The notes: generated by a model from the letters alone, not told the origin. 64,000 nucleotides of DNA from Dyadobacter sandarakinus (GCF_016894445.1 NZ_CP056775.1:3970001-4034000); one strand, 5' to 3'. Positions 43,158-52,101 are shown, counted from the first letter of the stretch. Made by a program: numbers and translations.

Positions 43158-43195
43158 CAGGAAAGAGCTTTCGGGGTGGAAGCTCTTTTCTGTTT
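43158..43195. terminator. Bidirectional terminator between the oxidoreductase and AraC genes
   Basis: AAAGAGCTT (43162-43170) pairs with AAGCTCTTT (43180-43188). The stem extends outward to 13 pairs with one G-U, and TTTTT follows on the plus strand. On the minus strand the stem is followed by TTTTA, so it can also end the convergent AraC gene. Confidence 0.75.
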
Positions 43196-44059
43196 TTAAT
43201 AATTACCCTTGTATTCGCGGGGGGTGTGGCCAATGTATTTTTTGAAGTTCCGGTTGAAGTTGGAGAGCGAGTCGAAGCCGCTGTCGTAGGCAATCTGCGC
43301 GATCGTCCACTTATCTTCCAGCAGCAGCTTGCAGGCATGCCCAATGCGGATTTCATTTACAAAATCAATGAAGGTCTTGTTGGCGCGTGCCTTGAAGTAC
43401 CGGCAGAAAGCCGCCTCCGTCATGCCGGCCAGCGATGCAACATCCCCAAGCCTGATCTCCTGAAAAAAATGCTGCAACACATAATTATGGACTTTCTGCA
43501 TGCGCTCCGTCTCGGACACCTTGTACGTATTGACGTACCCGTAACTCGAAATAGGCTGCCCACTACTGTTGTCGTGTGCGAGCAGATCCAGCAGGGAAAG
43601 TAGGCGGATAATGTTTTTAAGTCCGTCTGACCGGGTAAATGCGAGCAGTTGCTGACGGATGTGCTCCCGAAGCTCCCCGCGGTACTCAATGCCTCTTTTT
43701 GCCTCTCCCAGGAGCTGCCGCAAGCTCAGCGTTTCAGGCTTATCCAGAAAATCCTTTCCCAGGAAATCTTCCTGGAAGTACACCACAATACCATGCGTCC
43801 CCAGGGCCGATCCCGCCTCGAAATAAGCCGGATCGCTCCGCCAGAGATGCGGCACGTCGGGTCCGAGGAATACCGTATCACCCGGCCCGAAAGTCTGGAT
43901 AGAATCACCGATGAGGCGCTTGCCGGTACCTTCCATTACGGTGAACAGCTGGTAGTGCGGGTGAAAGTGCCAGTTAGGGTCAAAGTGCGGCTCGCGGAGT
44001 TCCTGTACCGTCACGGTATGTACCTGGCTTTCTATATTCTTATGAATGGGCGCCTTCAT
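43196..44059 (-). CDS. AraC-family transcriptional regulator with cupin sensor
   Basis: 287 residues. An N-terminal cupin-like sensor (about 10-160) has FDPNWHFHPHYQLFTVMEGTG and GPGDTVFLGPDVPHLW. The C-terminal AraC helix-turn-helix pair (about 190-287) has LASLAGMTEAAFCRYFKARA-type and IAYDSGFDSLSNFNRNFKK motifs and ends HTPREYKGNY. This differs from the XylR type at 12538-13698. It is convergent with the uxuA/ThuA/oxidoreductase gene run and may regulate it or another sugar locus. The inducer is unknown; the cupin histidines suggest binding of a small sugar-like ligand. Confidence 0.93.
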   Translation of the reverse strand: MKAPIHKNIESQVHTVTVQELREPHFDPNWHFHPHYQLFTVMEGTGKRLIGDSIQTFGPGDTVFLGPDVPHLWRSDPAYFEAGSALGTHGIVVYFQEDFLGKDFLDKPETLSLRQLLGEAKRGIEYRGELREHIRQQLLAFTRSDGLKNIIRLLSLLDLLAHDNSSGQPISSYGYVNTYKVSETERMQKVHNYVLQHFFQEIRLGDVASLAGMTEAAFCRYFKARANKTFIDFVNEIRIGHACKLLLEDKWTIAQIAYDSGFDSLSNFNRNFKKYIGHTPREYKGNY

Positions 44060-44363
44060 AGGTATACCCTATTTTACCTGAAAATTTAAGATCGTACGCA
44101 ATATTACATCAAAATACAGTTAATTCCCATCAACAGTACCTGTACTTCGGGCTGTCGCACGCCGCTACTCCATCTGCGGCACTCTGAAAAACGTATAGAT
44201 TAAACAGTACTGCGGATTTTGTAAAAAGAAAGCAGGCTGATGTGTATGATGCTGCCGCAGGCTGGTATGATCTTTTTACAATATACTGCCCGCTCCGGTT
44301 CGTTAACCCGTACCTGAGTAAAATTCCATGCTCTAACCTCTATTTTGAACATTTTGAAAGAAT
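44060..44363. other. 304-nt divergent spacer, no gene seen
   Basis: Divergent spacer between the AraC gene and a small lipoprotein gene. I see no plausible reading frame, RNA gene or exact Bacteroidota promoter. There is a short inverted repeat GCCGC/GCGGC around 44161-44180, and a T-rich stretch with TATTTTG at 44341-44347, one nucleotide short of the -7 consensus, 16 nt before the lipoprotein ATG. Confidence 0.4.
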
Positions 44364-44798
44364 ATGAAAAGACTTGTGCTACCGTCGATCTTCTTAGCTG
44401 CCTCAGCAGGCATGTTCAGTTGTGGAAAAACAACTACGATCAACAGCAACATGGAGCTTACCGGAAAGTGGGTTCTGGAAAGTGTGGTACAAAATGAAGA
44501 TACCATCCGCAAGCCAGGCCTGACCAAGGGGCAAATGGAAGTAAGCCTGCTGTTTAAAGACAAAGGTGAGCTGGAAGCCACCTCTTCAACCAACTTCCTG
44601 ACCGGATATTACGAAACTTCTCAGGACAACGAAATTCAGCTGGGCGGCGGCGGTACCGAGCGGGCCGAAACTTCCTGGGGCGACCTTTTTGTAAATGCCC
44701 TACCTGCTGTAAACCAGTACGATCTGTCTGCCGAGAAACTGGTTTTATATTATGAAAACAACAATGCGCTGATTTTTAACAAAGCACGTTTACGATAG
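44364..44798 (+). CDS. Small lipoprotein, META/HslJ-like domain
   Basis: 144 residues. The lipoprotein signal ends MFSCG (Cys20). The mature part resembles META-domain proteins in pattern: LTGKWVLESVVQNEDT, then a strand LLFKDKGELEATSSTNFLTGYY, ERAETSWGDLF, and KLVLYYENNNALIFNKA at the end. META domains occur in HslJ and in secreted proteins of Leishmania; their biochemical role is unknown. The gene stands alone with spacers of 304 and 118 nt. Lipoprotein status is clear; the domain name is a moderate-confidence call from the strand pattern. Confidence 0.75.
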   Translation: MKRLVLPSIFLAASAGMFSCGKTTTINSNMELTGKWVLESVVQNEDTIRKPGLTKGQMEVSLLFKDKGELEATSSTNFLTGYYETSQDNEIQLGGGGTERAETSWGDLFVNALPAVNQYDLSAEKLVLYYENNNALIFNKARLR

Positions 44799-44916
44799 CG
44801 GGAAGTCAATTTTCAGCCAGTACAAGTCAAATGCAATGAGGTGAATGGTGCTGTTTTATTGTACCATTGCAATCATCAATTACCCTGGCCGCAGCCCGGA
44901 TCTAATTTGCGCGTAA

Positions 44917-45747
44917 ATGAAATACAGCATGAACCTCCTGCTTTGGGGGAACCAGATTGACGACACTCTTTTTCCTACCCTTGAACTGATCAAAGAAATT
45001 GGATTTGACGGCGTAGAGGTACCCATTTTTAATACCAATCCCGAACACTGGTTCAGCTTCCGGAAAAAGCTGGATGATCTGGGCCTGCAATGTGAAACAG
45101 ACACGATATGTGGCCCGGATACGCACCTGATCAGTCCTGATCCTGCCATGCGCCGAAGCACGATCGATCACCTGAAGAAAGTGCTCGATTGCTCCCTGGT
45201 ACTGGGTGCCACACGGCTGATGGGTCCCTTCCACTCTGCGCTCGGGGTTTTTACCGGCAGTCCGGCAACGCAGGAAGAGTGGCAGTGGGGCATTGAAGGC
45301 ATCCGCGAAGTGGCCGACTATGCCGAGTCGCTGGATATTACGCTGGGCCTCGAATACCTCAATCGGTTTGAGCTGTACCTGACAAGCTGCGGCGATGAAC
45401 TGATCCGGTTTGTAGACGAGGTAAACCATCCCGCCTGCAAGATCATGTTTGATACATTTCATGCCAATATTGAAGAAAAGAACATTGGCGATACGATCCG
45501 CAAGGCAGGCGACCGCATCTCATTTATCCAGCTTTCCGAAAACGACCGCTCTACGCCGGGCAAGGGAAATGTGGATTGGGAAGGTATTTTTAAAGCGATC
45601 AAAGACATCCGGTACGATGGCTGGCTGAGCATTGAGGCATTCAGCCCCAAGCTGCCGGTAGCCAATATATGGCGTAAAATGTTTGATTCCGAAGAGCAGC
45701 TTATGCGTGACGGACTGGCATTTATCAAAGGAAACACCCTGCATTAG
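44917..45747 (+). CDS. Sugar phosphate isomerase/epimerase (ketose 3-epimerase-like TIM barrel)
   Basis: 276-residue AP-endonuclease-2-fold TIM barrel, similar in size and pattern to D-tagatose/D-psicose 3-epimerases. The metal-ligand segments are visible: LEYLNRFE (Glu), IMFDTFHAN (Asp and His), ISFIQLSENDR and LSIEAFS (Glu). The cytosolic enzyme would interconvert free ketoses or sugar phosphates. It is monocistronic: 118 nt from the upstream lipoprotein gene and closed by a strong terminator. The exact sugar cannot be told; hydroxypyruvate isomerase and inosose-type enzymes share the fold. Confidence 0.9.
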   Translation: MKYSMNLLLWGNQIDDTLFPTLELIKEIGFDGVEVPIFNTNPEHWFSFRKKLDDLGLQCETDTICGPDTHLISPDPAMRRSTIDHLKKVLDCSLVLGATRLMGPFHSALGVFTGSPATQEEWQWGIEGIREVADYAESLDITLGLEYLNRFELYLTSCGDELIRFVDEVNHPACKIMFDTFHANIEEKNIGDTIRKAGDRISFIQLSENDRSTPGKGNVDWEGIFKAIKDIRYDGWLSIEAFSPKLPVANIWRKMFDSEEQLMRDGLAFIKGNTLH

Positions 45748-45768
45748 CAGGAACCATAAAACATTCGG

Positions 45769-45794
45769 AAGCCGGCTTCATGCCGGCTTTTTTG
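45769..45794 (+). terminator. Intrinsic terminator after the epimerase gene
   Basis: AAGCCGGC (45769-45776) pairs with GCCGGCTT (45782-45789) around a 5-nt loop and is followed by TTTTT. Confidence 0.85.
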
Positions 45795-45888
45795 TTTATC
45801 ACCCTTTAAGTTCTTTTCACTTTCTGAAGAGATCATGCTGTTTTTCTAAGGAAATAGCATTGTTCTCCATCTTTCCAAATATGTCTAT

Positions 45889-45918
45889 TTGGCATTAGTC
45901 TAAATAGGACTAGATTTG
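45889..45918 (+). promoter_or_regulatory. Promoter of the TonB receptor operon with an embedded inverted repeat
   Basis: TTG (45889-45891), a 19-nt spacer and TAGATTTG (45911-45918) match the Bacteroidota consensus exactly; the start codon is 31 nt downstream. The spacer contains the inverted repeat TAGTC (45896-45900)/GACTA (45908-45912), which runs into the -7 element, plus an overlapping smaller palindrome TTAG-T-CTAA (45895-45903). A repressor bound there would block the promoter. The AT-rich symmetric sequence resembles sites of metal-dependent repressors (Fur/DtxR types) only loosely. Confidence 0.7.
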
Positions 45919-45949
45919 TCCCAACATATTCTTTTCCTGTTTCGGTATA

Positions 45950-48424
45950 ATGAAGCACTGTCTACTACTTCTCCTTCTTCTTTCTGCATTTTCGGGTTTT
46001 GCACAAACGGGCGTGATTAAAGGTCAGGTCAAAACCGGGGCCGGCACGCCTGTCGAGTTTGTAAACCTGGTTTTAAAAGGCACAGGCAAAGGTACTGTCA
46101 CTTCGGTGTCCGGGGATTTTGAGCTTACAGGCATTCAGCCGGGCACGTACCAGCTTGTGGGTACAGGGCTTGGGTTCAGACGTATAGATAAAAGTGTTAC
46201 TCTCGCATCCGGTGAAAACGTTACAGTGGAACTGACCGCCCTGGAAGACTCACAGGAGCTTCAAACCGTGGAAATAACAGGAAGGCGGGAGACTACTTAC
46301 AAAAATGACCTTTCATTCATTGCCAGCAAAACAGCTACGCCGGTACGCGAGGTACCGCAGGCAATCAGCTACATCACCAAGGAAGTGATGCGCGACCAGG
46401 GGACTTTCCTGATGGGCGATGCAGTAAAAAATATGAGTGGCGTCAACCAGTTTACCTTTTACGACGACCTCACAATACGTGGCTTTCGCATGAATGGGGG
46501 CAGTACAACACAGCTGGTCAATGGACTGCGTACGTTTTCGGGTTTCTGGAAGCAGCCGCCGGTCAATTACCTGGAAAGAGTGGAGGTGATTAAAGGTGCA
46601 GCCTCCGCATTGTACGGCAATACTTCGCCGGGCGGGACTATCAACCGGGTCACCAAGAAGCCACTGACCACGCCACAGAAATCACTGACATTTTCGACGG
46701 GCAGCTTCAATACGCTCCGCATGCTGGCCGACTTTACAGGTCCAATGAATGATAAGGAAACTTTATTGTACAGGATCAATGTGGGCTACAACAATGCGCA
46801 GAGCTTCCGCAACCTGCAATTTGACAAAAACATTATCGTAGCACCCTCGGTGTCCTTCCTGCCGACTACCAAAACCCGCATCAACTTTGACATGGTGTAC
46901 AGCCGCTCCAACAGCCGCCTCGACCGCGGACAGTCGGTGAAAGGCAATGACCTGTATTCGAGCTCTATCAAGACTTCGTTGAATGCGGTCAATGATTATC
47001 TGAATGAAGAAACTTACCTGATCACGACTTCGCTCAACCATCAGTTTACCCAAAACACCTCCTTCAACCTGGCCTACCTGCGCACCGGCTACTCCGAAGA
47101 TCTTCTCGAACACCGCAGCAGCAATGTCAATGGCGTGGACTCGGCGGGAGCACCCATTGAAAACCTGGTGGCCCGGCAGGTTTTTGTGCGCAAAACCAAG
47201 TCGTTTATGGATAATGTTTCGCTCTTTTTTAACCACAATTTCAACACGGGTATTGCCGAGCACAAGCTGGTGGCAGGATACGATTTCATCCAGTCCGAAA
47301 CGCCCAAAGGCTCAGGACAACAAACCGCGAGCGGGTACCTGCTCAAAGCCGGAGGAGCGGCGGCCTACAATGCCAAAACGCCCGAAAAATATGTTTTTTA
47401 CAACTATACAGAAAATGGCGTAACCCGCAGCATCCCCAGACCGAACATCTCGCACTATGACCTGACTTTGCAAAACAACAACCTGGAAGATCCGACCAAG
47501 TACACTTACAATGTTACTGCCAATGCCGCAACTACGCCGGTACAGTACCAGCTGCACGGGTTGTATTTACAGGAACAGGTAAAGATCAACAGGCTGCATG
47601 TGCTGCTCGGGCTGCGTTACGATACGTACATTGATAAGAAAAACTACACCAAAACGGATGAAACCAATGTGGTGCAGCACGCATTTCTCCCGAGGATCGG
47701 GGCTGTGTACTCCGTCAACAGCCACATCAACCTATACGGAACTTACACCAAAGGATACAATCCGCAGGATGCGACCGTGCAAAGCGATCCACTTTCAGGC
47801 GGGCCTTTTGACCCGATCCGGAGCAGTCTGGCAGAGGCTGGCCTGAAAACCGAGTGGCTCGACAGCCGGCTGACTGCCAACCTGTCGTACTATCAGATCA
47901 GGCAAACCAATACGCTGTATTCGGCCAATGCAGCCGACAACCCGAACCTTATGCAGCAGATCGGTGAAGAGCAGTCGAAGGGTGTGGAAGTGGATGTTAC
48001 CGGCAACATCCTGCCCAACTGGAATATCATAGCAACATACAGCCATAACGAAGCCAAAATCACCGATGCCGGAACCCGCGCTGCCGACCAGGTGCTTGTC
48101 AATCTGCAGAAACCCAATGCCCCGAAAAATCAGGGAAGCCTGTGGACCAAATACACCTTCACCCTGCCGGCCCTGCGCGGACTCGGGCTGGGTTTGGGAG
48201 GAAACTTTGTGACAGAACGCAACCTGTCTATCAACTCTGCACAAACGATCCCTGGCTATACCCTGCTAAATGGGGCTGTGTATTATAAAATCGACAAGTT
48301 TCAGTTTCAGGTCAACCTGAACAACCTGACCAACAAGACGTATTGGGTAGGCGGCTATGACTATCTGCGGCTGTTCCCGGGCTCGCCGCGCAACTTTATG
48401 GTGACTGTTTCCTATACCTTTTAA
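45950..48424 (+). CDS. TonB-dependent siderophore receptor
   Basis: 824-residue outer-membrane receptor for ferric siderophores or a similar chelate. A signal peptide (MKHCLLLLLLLSAFSGFA) is followed by a CarboxypepD-regulatory-like domain (about 22-105; GVIKGQVKTGAGTPVEFVNL), the plug (about 110-240; VREVPQAISYITKEVM, DLTIRGFRMNG, VEVIKGAASALYGNTSPGG) and a 22-strand barrel. The barrel ends FMVTVSYTF, with the C-terminal aromatic needed for outer-membrane assembly. The plug motifs match the FhuE/FpvA siderophore group rather than SusC. The next gene, a PepSY membrane protein, starts 24 nt downstream, as in many siderophore operons. Regulation by metal is suggested by the promoter repeat. Confidence 0.95.
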   Translation: MKHCLLLLLLLSAFSGFAQTGVIKGQVKTGAGTPVEFVNLVLKGTGKGTVTSVSGDFELTGIQPGTYQLVGTGLGFRRIDKSVTLASGENVTVELTALEDSQELQTVEITGRRETTYKNDLSFIASKTATPVREVPQAISYITKEVMRDQGTFLMGDAVKNMSGVNQFTFYDDLTIRGFRMNGGSTTQLVNGLRTFSGFWKQPPVNYLERVEVIKGAASALYGNTSPGGTINRVTKKPLTTPQKSLTFSTGSFNTLRMLADFTGPMNDKETLLYRINVGYNNAQSFRNLQFDKNIIVAPSVSFLPTTKTRINFDMVYSRSNSRLDRGQSVKGNDLYSSSIKTSLNAVNDYLNEETYLITTSLNHQFTQNTSFNLAYLRTGYSEDLLEHRSSNVNGVDSAGAPIENLVARQVFVRKTKSFMDNVSLFFNHNFNTGIAEHKLVAGYDFIQSETPKGSGQQTASGYLLKAGGAAAYNAKTPEKYVFYNYTENGVTRSIPRPNISHYDLTLQNNNLEDPTKYTYNVTANAATTPVQYQLHGLYLQEQVKINRLHVLLGLRYDTYIDKKNYTKTDETNVVQHAFLPRIGAVYSVNSHINLYGTYTKGYNPQDATVQSDPLSGGPFDPIRSSLAEAGLKTEWLDSRLTANLSYYQIRQTNTLYSANAADNPNLMQQIGEEQSKGVEVDVTGNILPNWNIIATYSHNEAKITDAGTRAADQVLVNLQKPNAPKNQGSLWTKYTFTLPALRGLGLGLGGNFVTERNLSINSAQTIPGYTLLNGAVYYKIDKFQFQVNLNNLTNKTYWVGGYDYLRLFPGSPRNFMVTVSYTF

Positions 48425-48448
48425 CCACTGCATGCAAACTCCTGAACC

Positions 48449-49615
48449 GTGAAAAACATACTGAAACAAATTGCTGCGCAACTGCATTTATGGCTGGGGA
48501 TGATCTCCGGCCTTGTGGTTTTTGTGGTGGCCCTGACGGGCTGCCTGCTTGTGTTTGAAGAGGAGCTGGAACCGGTGCTTTATCCCGACTTCCATCTGGT
48601 GGAGGCGCATGCAACCGAGAGAAGACTGCCTCTGGACCACCTGGCAGGTATTGTTTCGTATAAATATCCCGAGCAGCAAATCCAGCGGATTACGATGGAG
48701 CAGGAGCGCGACAGGACGATTGTTTTTAATCTTAAAACAAAGGAAAAAGAGGGCTTCTCCGTGGCGATCGACCCATATACCGGCCGGATCACCGGCGATA
48801 GGGATGAGCATGAAGCCTTTTTCAGCGTGGTACTGCGGCTGCACAGGTACCTTTGCCTGGAAGAAACCGGCAAGGTGATTACGGGCATTTCGTGCGTTTG
48901 TTTCCTGGTGATCATGATCACGGGACTGGTACTCTGGTGGCCCAACCGCAAAAACCGCAAGCAACGGTTTACCATTAAATGGGGTGCAAAGTTCAAGCGC
49001 CTCAACTGGGACTTGCACGCAGTAGCAGGCTTTTATGTACTTCCCTTTATTTTTCTGATTGCATTGACAGGGCTGGTATGGAGCTATCCCTGGGTCAATG
49101 AGCAACTGCAAATGGCTTTTGACGGCAAACCTCCTACCAAAAAAGAAGCTCCTGATAATCTGCCGCATGCTAAAAAGGACCAGGCAGTTTTTGAAAAAAT
49201 ATACGCCCAAACGATCCGCGAGCTTCCGCACCGTGGAAGCATCGCGATGACTTTCGGGAAATCCGGCAAGCAGGCTGTTACCGTATCCCGCCGCGACGAT
49301 GAGGCGGCAGTAGACAACATTGTCAGCTTCCTGTACTTCGACCAAAAAAGCGGCGCGCTGATCAGCCGCAGGCTTTACGAGAACGAAAGCCGCGGCTTCA
49401 AAGCCCGCAGACTGGTATTCCCGATCCACACCGGCAGCCTGCTGGGCTGGCCCACCAAAATCCTGGCTTTCCTGGCGGCCCTGGTCGCGGCAACCCTGCC
49501 GGTCACGGGGATTGTGATTTGGATTGGGAGGAAGTTTAAGAGTAAAAAGCCGAAGAAAGTGAAGGCTTTATACGGGAAAAAGCGCGTGCAAGCCAAGGTT
49601 TTAACCCAGGAGTGA
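48449..49615 (+). CDS. PepSY-associated transmembrane protein (siderophore-iron reductase-like)
   Basis: 388 residues with four membrane segments (about 15-37, 138-162, 188-210 and 332-358) and two periplasmic PepSY-like regions between them. Conserved family features are LHLWLGMISGLVVFVVALTGCLLVF near the start, the second helix ending in LWWPNRKN, LHAVAGFYVLPFIFLIALTG, and PIHTGSLLGWPTKI. The start is GTG 48449, as no in-frame ATG is available. Members next to TonB receptors are thought to reduce ferric siderophores in the periplasm through heme bound by membrane histidines; that role is inferred from context. A basic tail follows the last helix. Confidence 0.93.
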   Translation: MKNILKQIAAQLHLWLGMISGLVVFVVALTGCLLVFEEELEPVLYPDFHLVEAHATERRLPLDHLAGIVSYKYPEQQIQRITMEQERDRTIVFNLKTKEKEGFSVAIDPYTGRITGDRDEHEAFFSVVLRLHRYLCLEETGKVITGISCVCFLVIMITGLVLWWPNRKNRKQRFTIKWGAKFKRLNWDLHAVAGFYVLPFIFLIALTGLVWSYPWVNEQLQMAFDGKPPTKKEAPDNLPHAKKDQAVFEKIYAQTIRELPHRGSIAMTFGKSGKQAVTVSRRDDEAAVDNIVSFLYFDQKSGALISRRLYENESRGFKARRLVFPIHTGSLLGWPTKILAFLAALVAATLPVTGIVIWIGRKFKSKKPKKVKALYGKKRVQAKVLTQE

Positions 49616-49654
49616 TTGTTGCCCGGCAAGTAACCTTTTGATAGCTCCAAAAGC

Positions 49655-49800
49655 TGGCAGACAATAATACTGTCACCCTGAGCGGAGTCGAAGGGCTTTC
49701 AGCGACCACGTTTGTCCTTCGACAGCCCGGCAGCCCGGTCCGCTCAGGGTGACAGTAGCTGATTCTAATTTTTTAGAGCACATTTGAGTTCTTGTGAAAA
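49655..49800. repeat. Palindromic interspersed repeat, copy A
   Basis: About 146 bp sharing its ends and order with copy B at 49862-50009. The core has perfect 16-nt inverted arms, 49670-49685 against 49740-49755 (CTGTCACCCTGAGC...). A nested pair GTCGAAGG (49687-49694)/CCTTCGAC (49716-49723) lies inside. The flanks TGGCAGACAAT and the CATTTGAG...CTTGTG end are shared with copy B. The arm sequence resembles a repeat seen scattered in many bacterial genomes. It is non-coding. Confidence 0.8.
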
Positions 49801-49861
49801 GCCTTAAAACCAAGCTCAGCCAAAACTCAGCTTAATCGTAGTCTCATTCAAAGATAAAGGT

Positions 49862-50009
49862 TGGCAGACAATCACACTGTCACCCTGAGCAGACCGGGCC
49901 GTCGCGCGGTCGACGGGCAAACGCTGTCGCCAGGTCCCCTTCGACTCCGCTCAGGGTGACAGTGGCTGATCCCAATTTTCTGAAATAACATTTGAGCTCT
50001 TGTGGAAAA
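49862..50009. repeat. Palindromic interspersed repeat, copy B
   Basis: About 148 bp, in direct orientation to copy A. The inverted arms are 49876-49890 and 49949-49963 (ACTGTCACCCTGAGC and its complement). The region between the arms differs from copy A and is rich in short CG palindromes. Its right end overlaps the candidate promoter of the small gene at 50037. Together with copy A it fills most of the 421-nt gap between the PepSY gene and that small gene, in which no other gene is seen. Confidence 0.8.
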
Positions 50010-50032
50010 TCTCCACCAAGTTTGTACTTTTG
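50000..50032 (+). promoter_or_regulatory. Candidate promoter of a leaderless small gene
   Basis: TTG (50000-50002), a 22-nt spacer and TACTTTTG (50025-50032), an exact -7 match. The next gene's ATG is only 4 nt further on, so the transcript would begin at or next to the start codon. Confidence 0.5.
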
Positions 50033-50036
50033 AAGC

Positions 50037-50249
50037 ATGCAAACATTTTCCTCTGTTGAGGAGACGTTTGATTGGTGGCTAAAAAACATCTATCCGACAC
50101 TTCCGGCAGAAACAAAGGAAGGTAAGTATCGAAATGCATGGCGTGATTACACTTTCAAAAAAGGTATTTCACAAAAGCGTATGAAGGAGATACTGGCTGA
50201 CTTTGGTGAGATTACTGAAAAGACCATAATCACCTTTAAGTTGAAATAA
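50037..50249 (+). CDS. Small hypothetical protein (70 residues)
   Basis: Unrecognised 70-residue protein beginning MQTFSSVEETFDWWLKNIYP. It is predicted to be largely helical, rich in Lys, Glu and aromatic residues, with no signal peptide or membrane segment. The C-terminal half (ISQKRMKEILADFGEITEKT) has a helix-turn-helix-like spacing, but this is not convincing. The codon use and AT-rich composition differ from the metabolic genes around it. It follows the palindromic repeat B and a -7 element placed so close to the ATG that translation may be leaderless. An 82-nt gap separates it from the next small gene. It is probably a real gene because of the promoter, but of unknown function. Confidence 0.55.
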   Translation: MQTFSSVEETFDWWLKNIYPTLPAETKEGKYRNAWRDYTFKKGISQKRMKEILADFGEITEKTIITFKLK

Positions 50250-50331
50250 AAAAATTTGCAAAATTTGTGTGGAGTTTTCCCACCATAACTTCATAGAGGC
50301 TACGATATCCTAACTCAAATAAAAGTTAACG

Positions 50332-50607
50332 ATGAACACACTGCAAGATCTGAAAACGAATGCTCATACTCGTATGAAATCTACCTTTGATTGTAATGAA
50401 GATGTAATGATTGCACAACAACAGATTATTAAAGAGTTTTTTAGGACAGATAGCAGCGCCGAGATCATCGAGTCGCTGCACATGATGGTAGAAGCATTTC
50501 TATTTACGGACAACCTAACACAGGTCACGCCCGAAATGCGCGAGCATATTGTTAATCAATTACGGGTAGCAACATTGATTGCCAAGCTTGACAGAACTTG
50601 TACATAG
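50332..50607 (+). CDS. Small hypothetical protein (91 residues)
   Basis: Unrecognised 91-residue acidic, helical protein starting MNTLQDLKTNAHTRMKSTF and containing ESLHMMVEAFLFTDNLTQVT. It has no signal peptide and no membrane helix. Like the preceding small gene, it lies in the AT-rich patch between two repeats and a terminator, suggesting horizontally acquired or rapidly evolving DNA. A perfect 14-bp bidirectional hairpin begins 33 nt after its stop. Function cannot be proposed from the sequence. Confidence 0.6.
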   Translation: MNTLQDLKTNAHTRMKSTFDCNEDVMIAQQQIIKEFFRTDSSAEIIESLHMMVEAFLFTDNLTQVTPEMREHIVNQLRVATLIAKLDRTCT

Positions 50608-50640
50608 CAGGAAGAGTGTTCCTCTATTTGCATTATGGTA

Positions 50641-50672
50641 ATGTAAAAATCCCCTCTCGGGGATTTTTACAT
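50641..50672. terminator. Bidirectional terminator between the small gene and the GH125 gene
   Basis: ATGTAAAAATCCCC (50641-50654) and GGGGATTTTTACAT (50659-50672) form a perfect 14-bp stem with a 4-nt loop. The A/T runs inside the stem serve both directions. Confidence 0.85.
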
Positions 50673-50673
50673 G

Positions 50674-52101
50674 CTAGTAAACCTTCGCCAGCAAATGCGG
50701 GCGTTCCTTTTCTAATTTCAAAATCAACTCCCCAAACAACGTATTCACCCAGGCAAACCAGCTTCGGGTAAATTTTGCGTCGCTGTCTTTGTCGAAAGAT
50801 TCGTGCATGAAGCCGGTATGGTTGTGCGTGGTTTTGAGCTGTTTGAGCTGCGCCTCGATTTCCTTGTCGTCCGTTGATGTGATCGCGCGTGCAATAATGC
50901 CCATCGGCCAGATCTGATCAACCAGCGTGTGCGGACTGCCCAGTCCTTCTCCCGCTTTTCCTTTGAAAAAATACGGATTGGAGTCACTCAAAACATACTT
51001 TCTTGTATTAATATAAACCGGATCTTTCACATTCACGGCTCCCAGGTAAGGCAGGCTGATCAGACCGGGAATACCCGCATCGTCCATCAGCAGGTAATTT
51101 CCAAACCCATCCACCTCAAATGCATAAATGTCCCCGAACTTCGGATGCGGGTATACCGCATACTTTTTCAATGCACCTTCCACCTCATCGGCCAGCGCCT
51201 TAAAGTCCGAGGCCAGCTTGGCATCCTTGCCCGTTTTCTGCAGCATTTCACTGACCTCCCGGAAAGACACCACCGCAAAAAAGTTGGAAGGAATAAAAAA
51301 CGGATAAACCGCCGCATCGTCGGAAGGCCGGAATGTACTTGCTATCAGACCATTAGGCTTGATCGGATTTCCGTACCCATTGCCCGGTACCGTATCCGTA
51401 GACCAGGCCGTCACCCGGCTGAAATGGTACGGACCACGATTTTCCTTGCGCTGCTGTTCTTTGCACGTTTTCAGGATCAACCCCATGGCCTGCGTCCATT
51501 CTGCATCGAAAGGCTTGGTGTCGCCGGTCGTTTTCCAGTAATTGTAAGCCAGGCGGATCGTATAGCAAAGCGAATCCAGCTCCCACTTGCGTTCGTGCAG
51601 CATCGGCTTCATATCGGTCTGATCCTTGGTCCACTCGCTTTCCTTGGGGCGGTCGTAAAATGCATTCGCATAGGGATCAATCAGGATGCATTTGGTCTGA
51701 CGGTTGATCAGTCCTGCGACCATATCTTTCAGGTGCTCGTCTTCTTTCAAAAGCGGCAGGTAGGGCCAAACCTGCGCGGTACTGTCGCGCAGCCACATGG
51801 CATCAATATCGCCGGTAATCACAAAAGTGTCCGGTTTTCCGTTTACAGGATTGTAGTGGACCGTCGTATCAATAGTATTGGGAAAACAGTTTTCGAACAG
51901 CCACGCCAGCTCGGGATCCTTGATCACCTTTTTCATGCGGGTAATGGTGGCTTCCACGGCCTTGCTGGTAAACTTGCGCTTGTCGGCAGCGATGCGCACC
52001 ACTGGGAAAGTATCGGCATTCCGGGCAAAAGACCATTGCGAGATTGCCGCTCCTGCAACCGCCAGTGCCCCTGTTTTCATGAATGTTCTCCTGGGAACCA
52101 T
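50674..52101 (-). CDS. GH125 exo-alpha-1,6-mannosidase-like protein, Tat-exported
   Basis: 475 residues with an N-terminal twin-arginine-type signal ([18 protein letters not shown]). The body matches glycoside hydrolase family 125, an (alpha/alpha)6 inverting alpha-mannosidase family: [17 protein letters not shown] (residues 98-114), [69 protein letters not shown] and [14 protein letters not shown]. It would remove non-reducing mannose from N-glycan or mannan fragments in the periplasm. It is divergent from a Gfo/Idh/MocA gene with a shared 270-nt AT-rich spacer holding repeats. The family call is strong; linkage specificity is from family knowledge. Confidence 0.93.
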   Translation of the reverse strand: MVPRRTFMKTGALAVAGAAISQWSFARNADTFPVVRIAADKRKFTSKAVEATITRMKKVIKDPELAWLFENCFPNTIDTTVHYNPVNGKPDTFVITGDIDAMWLRDSTAQVWPYLPLLKEDEHLKDMVAGLINRQTKCILIDPYANAFYDRPKESEWTKDQTDMKPMLHERKWELDSLCYTIRLAYNYWKTTGDTKPFDAEWTQAMGLILKTCKEQQRKENRGPYHFSRVTAWSTDTVPGNGYGNPIKPNGLIASTFRPSDDAAVYPFFIPSNFFAVVSFREVSEMLQKTGKDAKLASDFKALADEVEGALKKYAVYPHPKFGDIYAFEVDGFGNYLLMDDAGIPGLISLPYLGAVNVKDPVYINTRKYVLSDSNPYFFKGKAGEGLGSPHTLVDQIWPMGIIARAITSTDDKEIEAQLKQLKTTHNHTGFMHESFDKDSDAKFTRSWFAWVNTLFGELILKLEKERPHLLAKVY

